A stretch of 34,281 bases of DNA. Source: an uncultured Brachyspira sp. Its GTDB lineage: Bacteria; Spirochaetota; Brachyspiria; Brachyspirales; Brachyspiraceae. The position numbers and the translations under genes were made by a program. The notes below the pieces were generated by a model. The model was given only the letters and a program-made list of their open reading frames with translations. It did no database searches and was not told where the DNA came from. The DNA lies in NCBI RefSeq assembly GCF_944390595.1, contig NZ_CALXRN010000190.1:1-34281 (forward strand). The letters run 5' to 3'. Shown one piece after another: positions 1-7,884 of the stretch. Position 1 is the first letter of the stretch, and every line of letters starts with the position of its first letter.

Positions 1-281
1 TTTTTGTTATGAAGAGATTCTAAAATTAATACTGATAAATCTAATATTAAATCTATTACTATATCTATATTATGTTCAATACCATTACAAACATATTTTA
101 TATCTTTACTTTTTCTAAATGAATCAATTTCTATTGGAGAATATTCATTATATACATTAAAGTCAGAAAATATTTGCTTAACGCTATATTGAGTATTATC
201 ATTCTCATCAAAATAATCTAATAATACTAATGAGTCATCACAGTCACCGAAATATTCTCCCCATAACTTATCTATATACAT
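1..281 (-). CDS. Imm68-like immunity protein, 3' end outside the window
   Basis: An open frame starts at the ATG at 281 and runs off the left edge (93 codons visible). An AGGA ribosome site lies 5 nt upstream. The product begins MYIDKLWGEYFGDCDDSLVL and is acidic, and a helical stretch rich in Ile, Leu and Asp follows near residue 73. From memory, the opening W-G-x-Y-x-G-x-x-D-D-S-L pattern and the later IDLILDL segment resemble the Imm68 group of immunity proteins found beside polymorphic toxins. No toxin gene is visible because the window stops here. The family call is by recall only; the gene itself is well supported by its start, ribosome site and uninterrupted frame. Confidence 0.55.
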   Translation of the reverse strand, partial: MYIDKLWGEYFGDCDDSLVLLDYFDENDNTQYSVKQIFSDFNVYNEYSPIEIDSFRKSKDIKYVCNGIEHNIDIVIDLILDLSVLILESLHNK

Positions 282-485
282 ATTATTCCTTTTGTTATAA
301 GTAATTTTAACGCCTATATTATATAAGAAATATATTATTTGTAAAGACAATATTTATGTGTAAATATAATTATATTTTTTATACTAGATAAAAATATATT
401 GAATTATGAACTTGAGTATGTAAATATTAAATGTATTGAAAAAAATAAATATTTTATTATTAAATTAAATTAAATTGTTAACATA

Positions 486-514
486 TTGACTTTTTATTTA
501 TTTTGATATATTAT
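486..514 (+). promoter_or_regulatory. Promoter of tRNA-Cys (and probably ftsI)
   Basis: TTGACT (486-491) and TATTAT (509-514) are separated by 17 nt, each one mismatch from the sigma-70 consensus. The predicted start near 521 is about 13 nt before the mature tRNA 5' end. No separate promoter is visible for the following PBP gene, so the two are probably co-transcribed. Confidence 0.65.
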
Positions 515-533
515 TAATGACATCTATAAATAT

Positions 534-604
534 GGCGGCGTCGCCAAGTGGTAAGGCAGGAGTCTGCAAAACTCTTATCATCGGTTCAAATCCGTTCGCC
601 GCCT
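534..604 (+). tRNA. tRNA-Cys (anticodon GCA)
   Basis: The cloverleaf can be drawn by hand. The acceptor stem GGCGGCG (534-540) pairs with CGCCGCC (597-603). The D stem GCC/GGC is at 543-545 and 555-557. The anticodon stem GGAGT/ACTCT is at 559-563 and 571-575, with loop CTGCAAA and anticodon GCA at 566-568. The T loop is TTCAAAT, and its five-pair stem has one T-T mismatch. The discriminator base at 604 is T, which is typical of cysteine tRNAs. CCA is not encoded. Confidence 0.95.
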
Positions 605-616
605 CATTTTCTAACT

Positions 617-2515
617 ATGAATGATAGCCGAGTTAAAAGATTATATTTGTTTCTTATTTGTTTTGTCATAGGAACTATAGCAATACTCATACAATTATTT
701 AATTTAACTATAAAAAATATGAAATCAATATCCTCATTAAATGGACTTGATAAGCCAAGAGGAACTATATATGATTCAAAAATGCGTCCTCTTACAATAA
801 ATATACCAGCATATACAATATATCTTGATACGGAATCTGTTTCATTGGATGGAAATGAAGAAACAGATATAAATGAGGCCTATAGTCAAATATTTAATAT
901 TATAGGCATAACCAAAGAAAAATTTGCAAGACTTCTTAAAACTAAAAGAAGAACTATAATGCTGTCTCAAAATATTAATTTAGATTCATATAAGAAAATA
1001 AAGAATATCAAAGATAAATATAATGTTAGAAGCATATACGGAATAGAAAGCTATAAGAGATTTTATCCTTATGAGGATGTTTTTGCTCATGTTATAGGTT
1101 ATATGAATAAAACTGAAACAGAAGGATATGCAGGACTTGAAGCTACTTATGAATATATGCTTTCATCTGAAAATGACAATCCTAAAGATATAGTATTAAC
1201 TTTAGACATAGATGTTCAAACAATAGTACGAAATGAAGTTTTGAAAACAGTTGCTGAGAAATCTCCGCAGTCTGTAACTGTTATAGTTTCAGATGTAAAT
1301 ACAGGAGCTATAATAGCAAATTATTCTTATCCTTCTTTTGATCCGAATAATCCTTTTGACTATGTTAATAATGAAAGAATGGATAGAAGTATAATGAGTA
1401 CAATATATCCCGGAAGTACAATGAAGATATTTGCAGAACTTGCTGCTATAGAACAGGGAGTTGTTAATAGCGATGAAATTTTTCATTGTAAAGGATATTA
1501 TGATTACAGTAAACAAACACGCATACATTGCGATTATCCGCATGGAGATGTTGCTTTTAATGACATATTAAAATACAGCTGCAATTTTGCTATTGTAACT
1601 ATAGCAGAGAGAATAGATAAACAGTTTTTTTATGATTATTTAAAGAGATTCGGATTCGGGGAACCTACAGGAGTTGGTCCTTATAAAAATGAATGGAGCG
1701 GAATATACCATCCTCTAAATAAATGGCATAGATTTTCAAGAGGTTATCTAGCCATAGGGTATGATTTAAGCGTTACTCCTATGCAGATAGCAGCATCTTA
1801 TTTGTCGCTTTTAAATGGCGGTTGGAAAGTTCCTATGCATGTTGTTGATTATTTTGATAATGGTATTGAAAAAATAAGTGCAACTAATAATTTAAAAAAA
1901 GTTAGAATAATAGATGAACAATATTCTCAGATAGCAAGAGTATTGCTTAGAAAAGGTGTTGAATCAGGTTCTACTGGATATAGAGCTAATTTGCTTAATA
2001 TAGATGTTGTTGGTAAAACAGGTACAGCAATAACTGAGGTTTATAGAGATAATGTTATGGATAAACCTGAGAAATATTATCAATCTATATTTATAGGAGG
2101 TTTTCCTCTTGAAGATCCTAAAATATCAATACTTGTATTATTAGATGATCCTCAAGGTACAGGAACTCAGGCAGCGGGCAGGGTAGCAGCTCCTCTTTTT
2201 GCTAAAATTGCCAATCAGATTATACCTTATTTAGGTTTAGTTGATGGGGAAATATATACTATAAATACAAATGAGTTTCTTTCATTGGTGCCGCCTTCAA
2301 ATAATTATGGAATTACAAACAATGTTATGCCTAATATATCAGGGCTTTCTTTAAGAGATGCTTTAAATAGTATATCATATATTGTTTCAAATAATAATGC
2401 TAAAATAGCTATACAGGGAGAAGGTTATGTTTCAGATTTTACTCCTCCTTACGGCAGTACAGTTACAAATGATTCTATAATAAGATTATTGTTAAAAGCA
2501 CCTAATAAAGAATAA
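617..2515 (+). CDS. ftsI: Class B penicillin-binding protein (FtsI/PBP3 type) with C-terminal PASTA domain
   Basis: Peptidoglycan D,D-transpeptidase of 632 residues, most likely the septal enzyme. It has a short cytoplasmic tail, one membrane anchor (about residues 9-32), a dimerisation domain opening with the RGTIYD motif, and a transpeptidase domain with all three active-site motifs: S267-T-M-K270, S321-C-N323 and K467-T-G469. A PASTA-like domain occupies roughly the last 60 residues. PASTA argues for the FtsI/SpoVD type rather than PBP2 (MrdA). The frame stays open upstream into the tRNA-Cys gene, but a start there is implausible. The ATG at 617, 12 nt past the tRNA, is the first that keeps the membrane anchor. 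It has no Shine-Dalgarno sequence, so the mRNA is probably released by tRNA 3' processing with a very short leader. Confidence 0.9.
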   Translation: MNDSRVKRLYLFLICFVIGTIAILIQLFNLTIKNMKSISSLNGLDKPRGTIYDSKMRPLTINIPAYTIYLDTESVSLDGNEETDINEAYSQIFNIIGITKEKFARLLKTKRRTIMLSQNINLDSYKKIKNIKDKYNVRSIYGIESYKRFYPYEDVFAHVIGYMNKTETEGYAGLEATYEYMLSSENDNPKDIVLTLDIDVQTIVRNEVLKTVAEKSPQSVTVIVSDVNTGAIIANYSYPSFDPNNPFDYVNNERMDRSIMSTIYPGSTMKIFAELAAIEQGVVNSDEIFHCKGYYDYSKQTRIHCDYPHGDVAFNDILKYSCNFAIVTIAERIDKQFFYDYLKRFGFGEPTGVGPYKNEWSGIYHPLNKWHRFSRGYLAIGYDLSVTPMQIAASYLSLLNGGWKVPMHVVDYFDNGIEKISATNNLKKVRIIDEQYSQIARVLLRKGVESGSTGYRANLLNIDVVGKTGTAITEVYRDNVMDKPEKYYQSIFIGGFPLEDPKISILVLLDDPQGTGTQAAGRVAAPLFAKIANQIIPYLGLVDGEIYTINTNEFLSLVPPSNNYGITNNVMPNISGLSLRDALNSISYIVSNNNAKIAIQGEGYVSDFTPPYGSTVTNDSIIRLLLKAPNKE

Positions 2516-2526
2516 ATTTAATTTAT

Positions 2527-2530
2527 GGAG
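2527..2530 (+). promoter_or_regulatory. Ribosome site that decides the sugar-kinase start
   Basis: GGAG lies 6 nt before the ATG at 2537. An in-frame ATG at 2525 overlaps this site and has no ribosome site of its own, so 2537 is the better start. Confidence 0.6.
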
Positions 2531-2536
2531 TTTATT

Positions 2537-3439
2537 ATGAGCAATATACTTAGTTTTGGAGAACTTCTATATGATGTATATGATAATGTAGCAGTTATTG
2601 GAGGAGCACCATTTAATTACAGCCTTCAATTATCAAGACTTATTGAAAGTAATGATAGATTAAAGTTCATAACAGCTTTAGGCAGCGATAATTATTCTAA
2701 GGATGCACTTAAATTCATAGATAATGAAAATATAGATTCTTCTTTAATACAGATATTAGATAATTATGAAACAGGAAAAGCTACTGTTTTTCTTAATGAA
2801 AATAAAGTTCCGGATTACATTATTCATGAAAATGTTGCTTGGGATAATATAGAATACAGTGCGTATATAGATAATGCTTTGAAAGAAGATTATGATATGT
2901 TTTATTTTAATATACTTTCACAAAGAAATAAAAAATCATATGATACTTTAAAACAAATATTCAAAAATATAAAAGCAAAATATAGAGTATGCGATGTGAC
3001 ATTTAGAAAAAATTATTATACTAAAGATAAAATAAAAGAAGCTTTAGAATTCATAAATATATTGAAAATTAATGATGATGAGCTTGCTGTAATAAAAGAG
3101 CTATTTTTTCCTTCTTTGAAAAATGATAATGAAACTTTATTAAAAGCAATTAATAATGATTTCAATATAGATTATATATTCCTTACACTTGGTAAAGACG
3201 GAGCATCTGTATTTTATAATAATGAATACATATTTAATCCTTCCAATAAAGTCAATGTTGTTGATACAGTTGGAGCAGGGGATTCTTTTTGTGCAGCTTT
3301 AAGTTATGCTGTATTGAAGAATCTTGATATAAATAATATTTTAAAATTTGCTTCAAGTGTTTCAGAAGAAATGGTGCAAGTAAAAGGCGGAACTGCTAAA
3401 TATGATGTGAAAGCAGTTAAATCTAAATTTGGATTATAA
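2537..3439 (+). CDS. PfkB-family carbohydrate kinase (fructokinase-like)
   Basis: ATP-dependent sugar kinase of the ribokinase/PfkB fold, 300 residues, a normal length. The N-terminal signature GGAPFNYSLQLSRL contains the GG and N that contact the sugar. The C-terminal signature DTVGAGDSFCAAL carries the anion hole (GAGD) with the catalytic Asp. The signatures resemble bacterial fructokinases, but substrate cannot be settled from sequence alone. The gene starts 21 nt after the ftsI stop in the same direction and may be co-transcribed. It converges on the next gene with a gap of only 4 nt and no visible terminator. Confidence 0.88.
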   Translation: MSNILSFGELLYDVYDNVAVIGGAPFNYSLQLSRLIESNDRLKFITALGSDNYSKDALKFIDNENIDSSLIQILDNYETGKATVFLNENKVPDYIIHENVAWDNIEYSAYIDNALKEDYDMFYFNILSQRNKKSYDTLKQIFKNIKAKYRVCDVTFRKNYYTKDKIKEALEFINILKINDDELAVIKELFFPSLKNDNETLLKAINNDFNIDYIFLTLGKDGASVFYNNEYIFNPSNKVNVVDTVGAGDSFCAALSYAVLKNLDINNILKFASSVSEEMVQVKGGTAKYDVKAVKSKFGL

Positions 3440-3443
3440 TTAT

Positions 3444-3998
3444 TTAGGTTCTTCCTGTATAATATTTAAATCTTTCCGGGGTTAGGAATTTTATTTCAGT
3501 GAATATTCCTGTGTAATTTTCATTTGTTATGATAGTATTTCTTATATTATTATAAAATTCTTGAAGGTTATTTTGCATCATTTTATCTATATAACTTGAA
3601 TGATATTTTGATATATATTGATGTATTTGTCTATTTATTAATAGGCTTATAAATTTTTTTGGAGGTGTATTATAAGCTAATAGTCCTTTATATATCCTAA
3701 TATTTTGATTTAATGAGTTTTTTTCTTCCTGACTTTTAGCATTTATTTCTTGTTTTTCTAAGTCATTTAATGTTTTCTGTATATTGTATATATTGTTGCT
3801 GTAGATATTTTTTCCATCATCAGTAAAAATATAGCTTGAATCTATATAGAAAATATATTCTTTATTATCAGAAGATGCAATTTTATCGAATTTTTCTATT
3901 ACTCTGAATTTAATATCCAAATTATAATTAAAATTATCTTGAGAAAAAGATAAACTGCTGAATATAGTTATAAATAATAAAATAAATATATTTTTCAT
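3444..3998 (-). CDS. Small secreted protein of unknown function
   Basis: 184 residues, not recognised. It opens with a clear signal peptide: Lys at position 2, a hydrophobic stretch (ILLFITIFSSLSF), and likely cleavage near residue 19 before Gln-Asp. There is no lipobox, so a periplasmic product is expected. The mature part is rich in Asn, Lys, Tyr and Ile, with a charged, probably coiled-coil stretch near residues 75-100. The gene follows the transglutaminase-like TPR gene by 27 nt on the same strand and probably shares its mRNA. No strong ribosome site is visible. Confidence 0.7.
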   Translation of the reverse strand: MKNIFILLFITIFSSLSFSQDNFNYNLDIKFRVIEKFDKIASSDNKEYIFYIDSSYIFTDDGKNIYSNNIYNIQKTLNDLEKQEINAKSQEEKNSLNQNIRIYKGLLAYNTPPKKFISLLINRQIHQYISKYHSSYIDKMMQNNLQEFYNNIRNTIITNENYTGIFTEIKFLTPERFKYYTGRT

Positions 3999-4025
3999 AT
4001 AATATTATTCGGAATTATTTTTTTA

Positions 4026-5198
4026 TTATTTTGGTATAGATGATAATAATCTTATAAAATCTCTGTCATTTGGAAATAATTTTAATGCTTCTTCAGATAT
4101 AGTATTAGCATTATTATATCTTCTTTCATTGTATTCAGTAACCGCATAGTTGTAATATGATACTTTTAAATTTCTTTTTAAAACATCAGCACCATCTCCT
4201 ATATCAGATATACCCATTTTATATGTTTTTATTGCACTAGGATAGTCTCTTTTATTTAGATATGAAGTTCCAATGGTATTATAATAGTGTATTCTATTAT
4301 TTTTTGTCATAGGGCTTGAAGGATTAAAAGCTAATGCTTCTCCTAATGTTTTATATGCTTCTTCATAATTATTTTTTTTGATATAGTCTAATGCAAGTCT
4401 ATTATAAGCATTTACTAAATTATTATTATACATTTGAGTATTTGGAGATAAATAATATGCCTTTTTGGCCATTACAAGCTGTTTTTCCAAATCTTTTTCT
4501 ATTTTCTTTAATGAAATTGAATTAGGATATAATGTAGCTATAAGTGTAAATATATCAACTTCATTTCTGTTTCTATAATTTCCCTGAGGAACAAATGTAA
4601 CTATTGTAGAGTTTCCAGTATTTCTTATTTCTTTTTGACCTGGATTAAACCCTTTTGATATTGTGGTTTCTACGTCTATTTTACCCCTTTCTGTATATAC
4701 TGTGCAAAAAGCATGGCTTGAAGTAAGTATTCCTTCGACTTCAAATCCAAATTCCCTATATAATAAAGAATATAGTATACTGGAAGTCAGACAATTATAT
4801 TCACCCTTATATATTAAATCTTGGAATAGTGTAGATGTTTCAAAATATTTTTTTAATACTCCGCTAGTATACATCCAACTAAGAAGTCTTTTTCCAAATT
4901 CATAAGCTCCTTCTTTAACGTATTGAGACAACTCGCTTTTTGCTGAATTCCTTATTTCATCTAATTTGTTTCTGTAAAATTTAAATTCTTCTTCGTCTGT
5001 AATACCGGAAGCTATTATAAAGCCGTCATAATGAAGTTCTAAATCATTAGTTTCTCCATTATCTATTTTTGTGAAGAAATCATATTCTAATTTTGTAAGT
5101 TCATTTGCACTAAATCTTATTTTATCAGATGGTTTAGCATATATTAAATGAGATATTGTTATTATAATAATAAAAGCAATTTTTATATAGTTTTTCAT
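4026..5198 (-). CDS. Exported transglutaminase-like protein with TPR repeats
   Basis: 390 residues with a signal peptide (about 1-21). A papain-like transglutaminase core is visible at residues 130-180. C136 lies in YNCLTSSILY, H162 in SSHAF and D175 in KIDVETT, giving the Cys-His-Asp order and spacing of this superfamily. The Cys sits at the start of a helix, as expected for the nucleophile. The C-terminal half (about 235-390) holds helical repeats of TPR type, for example around NNYEEAYKTLGEAL and RDYPSAIKTYKMG. Family members are proteases or amide-processing enzymes in the envelope; no substrate can be inferred here. AGAGG at 5204-5208 lies 5 nt before the ATG. The gene follows the DUF151 gene by 33 nt. 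Confidence 0.75.
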   Translation of the reverse strand: MKNYIKIAFIIIITISHLIYAKPSDKIRFSANELTKLEYDFFTKIDNGETNDLELHYDGFIIASGITDEEEFKFYRNKLDEIRNSAKSELSQYVKEGAYEFGKRLLSWMYTSGVLKKYFETSTLFQDLIYKGEYNCLTSSILYSLLYREFGFEVEGILTSSHAFCTVYTERGKIDVETTISKGFNPGQKEIRNTGNSTIVTFVPQGNYRNRNEVDIFTLIATLYPNSISLKKIEKDLEKQLVMAKKAYYLSPNTQMYNNNLVNAYNRLALDYIKKNNYEEAYKTLGEALAFNPSSPMTKNNRIHYYNTIGTSYLNKRDYPSAIKTYKMGISDIGDGADVLKRNLKVSYYNYAVTEYNERRYNNANTISEEALKLFPNDRDFIRLLSSIPK

Positions 5199-5231
5199 AA
5201 TAACCTCTAAAATACTATAATAATTTAAAAA

Positions 5232-5912
5232 TTAATCAATTAAATTATCAAGTTCATCTCTATATTTAGCAGCATCTTCATATCTTTCTTCTTTAACAGC
5301 TTGATCTAGTAATTTTTGTAATTCTTCTTTATTTTTTTTATTATTTTCTTTTACTGCTGATGTATCTGAACTATCATTATTTTCCATATTATCTTCATTG
5401 ATAGTTTTATCATTCTGTAAAATGAAAGTTTCTTCATTGTTTTCTTTAATTTCTTCTCTGTCAAATCTTTGATATGTGAAAGGTATACTATCTTTTACTT
5501 TCATTAATCCGTCATTATTTTCTAATATTATACCAGCTTTTTCTATAACATGTTCTTCTATGAATATTGGTGCTTTTGATTTTAATGATAATGCTATAGC
5601 ATCAGATGTTCTGGAGTCTATAAATATATTTTTTCCATTATGTTCTATAACTAATTTTGAGAAAAATGTATCTATATGTACATTATCTATTATAACATTA
5701 ATTAATCTAATATTACAATTTTGAAAAATACTGTTTACAATATCATGAGTAAGAGGTCTTTCTATTTTATAACCTATAAGACTTGACATTATAGACTGTG
5801 CTTCTAAATATGCTATTGATATAGGAACTACTTTTTCTGATTTTATTGGTTTTAAAATAACGGCAAAACCTTTATCTGTAATTGCCAAATTAAGTATCTT
5901 TGCTTCAACCAC
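5232..5912 (-). CDS. Bifunctional nuclease-domain (DUF151) protein with C-terminal UVR motif
   Basis: 226 residues starting at GTG (5912), supported by AGAGG 8 nt upstream. Residues 1 to about 135 match the DUF151/BFN domain, including a patch near residues 100-110 (IDSRTSDAIAL) that is highly conserved in the family. An acidic linker rich in Asn, Glu and Asp follows. The last about 35 residues form a UVR (UvrB/UvrC) motif around EERYEDAAKYRDEL, a helical hairpin used for protein contacts. BFN proteins have been reported as nucleases in plants; the bacterial role is less clear. It is the first gene of a three-gene minus-strand run. Confidence 0.85.
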   Translation of the reverse strand: MVEAKILNLAITDKGFAVILKPIKSEKVVPISIAYLEAQSIMSSLIGYKIERPLTHDIVNSIFQNCNIRLINVIIDNVHIDTFFSKLVIEHNGKNIFIDSRTSDAIALSLKSKAPIFIEEHVIEKAGIILENNDGLMKVKDSIPFTYQRFDREEIKENNEETFILQNDKTINEDNMENNDSSDTSAVKENNKKNKEELQKLLDQAVKEERYEDAAKYRDELDNLID

Positions 5913-5949
5913 TTTATAAACCTCTTTAATAAACCTATTATATACCTAT

Positions 5950-5980
5950 ATAATATTAATATATATATATTATTTGTCAA
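5950..5980 (-). promoter_or_regulatory. Possible promoter of the DUF151 gene
   Basis: On the minus strand, TTGACA (5975-5980) is followed after 19 nt by TATTAT (5950-5955). The -35 is perfect, but the spacer is longer than usual and the AT-rich context makes the -10 uncertain. Confidence 0.35.
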
Positions 5981-6103
5981 GGTAATTTTTTATAAATAAT
6001 GAATCACATTTTATTTATGATTATTTTTCCGATAATAAGTAAATTATATGTTAATATTTTACTAATTTTCTTTTAATATAGTTTAATTATTAATTATAAT
6101 TAC

Positions 6104-6130
6104 TTGAAAAAAAATATAATATTTTATAAT
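6104..6130 (+). promoter_or_regulatory. Possible promoter of the S55 peptidase gene
   Basis: TTGAAA (6104-6109) and TATAAT (6125-6130) are 15 nt apart. Initiation 6-9 nt downstream would fall on or next to the ATG at 6139, giving an almost leaderless mRNA. The short spacer lowers confidence. Confidence 0.4.
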
Positions 6131-6138
6131 ATGGAACT

Positions 6139-7884
6139 ATGAGAAAAAAAATATTTTTAATTATTACACTATTATTATTAACTTTGAATTTATTTTCACA
6201 GACAGAAGATTTGCCTCCATATCCTCCGGAAAACCCTGAAGTTATACCTATGAGTGAGATTTATGAAGGAATGGAAGGGGTTGGTTATACTGTTATACAT
6301 GGAACTAATGTAGAACCATTTAAAGTAAAGGTTTTATCTGTTCTAAGAAAGAGATGGCATAACAGTGATGCTATACTTATAAAATGCGAGGGACTGAATT
6401 TAGAGCATTCCGGAACTGTAGCAGGTATGAGCGGATCTCCTATATATTTTAACGGAAAAATAGCAGGAGCGTTAGCTTTCGGATGGAATTATGCTAAAGA
6501 TCCTATAGCTGGTGTTACCCCAATAGAAGAAATGTACAAACTGTATGATGATACAAATGCTAAACTTCCGGCTGTAGCTTTTACAGATAATAATTCGCTT
6601 CAAACACCATTAATATTTTCTGGAATAAGCGGAAAAGCTTTTAATGAATATTCCAGTATTTTCAAAAAAGGCGGATTTGTTCCTATGCAGGCAGGAGGTT
6701 CCGTTTCAGATACTAATCAGTCTATGAAATTTTTATTCGGTGATTCTGTTGCTATAGTTTTGGCTGACGGAGATGTTTCTATGGCTGGAATTGGTACAGT
6801 TTCTCATACAGATGATGAAAAATTCCTGCTTTTTGGGCATTCAATGTGGTCTAAAGGAAGATTAAGAGCACCTGTATCAAGAGCATATATTAATCATATA
6901 GTTGCTTCTGTAGATTCTTCATTCAAATTAGGTGCTGCTTATTCTAATTATCTAGGATATACTGTTTACGACGGTGTTTTCGGAGTTTCCGGAGTTTACG
7001 GAGAGGTTCCTGAAAATACTATGGTTCCTGTTAAATTAGAGATAGAAGATCAGACGTTTTTAACAAGAGATTATAATTTTAGAGTATTGAATGATCCTAC
7101 ATATTTTTCTGATATACTTTCAATGGCAATATATAGTGCTATCAGTTCTACAGCAGGAGGAGATGAAGAGGGTGTATTTAGTATAAGTTATGAGATAGAA
7201 ACTGATTATTTTAATGAGCCTTATAAAGTAAATGATAGAATATTGGCTTATTCTTCTACTGATGCATTCAAATCTGCTATAAGACAATTAATAGCGCCGG
7301 TTGATTTCTTTATATATAATACTTTTAATAGAGTTGGAATTAAATCTGTTAAATTATCTATAAAAAGAAATAATCTTGAATATGCATTCTTAAATGATAT
7401 AACATTGGTAGAACCTAAAGCAGTAGCTGGTGAAACTATACATTTAAGAGTAGGGCTTACTCCTTACGGACAGGAGAAAAAATATATAGATATACCTGTT
7501 AAACTTCCAGTTAATTTAAAAACAGATAAATATAGTATTTATGCTGCTAATGAGTATATTTATAATTATGCTGAACAGTTATTCATGCCTAATAAATATG
7601 AAATTAGAAGTTTAGATGATGTTATGCGTATTTATGGTAAGTCTTATAGTGACAGCAATATAAAAGTATGGCTTTATTCATCATCAAGAGGAGTACAGAT
7701 AGGAAAAGATTTATATCCTACACTTCCTCCGTCAAAATACGGTATTATGGCAAAGAATGCTACATCTGATAAAGCAGCTGTTATAACTGCTGTTGATGGA
7801 GACTATAAAATGCCGTATTCTATACTTGGCTTAATGAAAATAGATATAATAATTGAAGGGGCTAAAAAATATGAGAATCGTTAA
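6139..7884 (+). CDS. Exported S55 (SpoIVB-like) peptidase-domain protein
   Basis: 581 residues with a signal peptide (about 1-20). A SpoIVB/S55 serine peptidase-like domain occupies about residues 35-260. The probable nucleophile is in GMSGSP (residues 96-101), preceded by LEHSGTVA and followed by FNGKIAGALAFGW. A second conserved patch, FGHSMW (H234), lies downstream. In SpoIVB, as I recall, the GH motif precedes GMSGSP, so the order here appears reversed. The rest (about 260-581) is beta-rich and unassigned. The organism is not an endospore former, so a sporulation role is not implied. The stop overlaps the next gene by 14 nt, suggesting a linked job in the envelope. Confidence 0.8.
   Translation: MRKKIFLIITLLLLTLNLFSQTEDLPPYPPENPEVIPMSEIYEGMEGVGYTVIHGTNVEPFKVKVLSVLRKRWHNSDAILIKCEGLNLEHSGTVAGMSGSPIYFNGKIAGALAFGWNYAKDPIAGVTPIEEMYKLYDDTNAKLPAVAFTDNNSLQTPLIFSGISGKAFNEYSSIFKKGGFVPMQAGGSVSDTNQSMKFLFGDSVAIVLADGDVSMAGIGTVSHTDDEKFLLFGHSMWSKGRLRAPVSRAYINHIVASVDSSFKLGAAYSNYLGYTVYDGVFGVSGVYGEVPENTMVPVKLEIEDQTFLTRDYNFRVLNDPTYFSDILSMAIYSAISSTAGGDEEGVFSISYEIETDYFNEPYKVNDRILAYSSTDAFKSAIRQLIAPVDFFIYNTFNRVGIKSVKLSIKRNNLEYAFLNDITLVEPKAVAGETIHLRVGLTPYGQEKKYIDIPVKLPVNLKTDKYSIYAANEYIYNYAEQLFMPNKYEIRSLDDVMRIYGKSYSDSNIKVWLYSSSRGVQIGKDLYPTLPPSKYGIMAKNATSDKAAVITAVDGDYKMPYSILGLMKIDIIIEGAKKYENR

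Noticed and set aside
548-616. Extending the PBP reading frame upstream to a GTG at 548
   Set aside because: That start lies inside the tRNA-Cys gene; the extra residues are translated tRNA sequence and would precede the membrane anchor without purpose.
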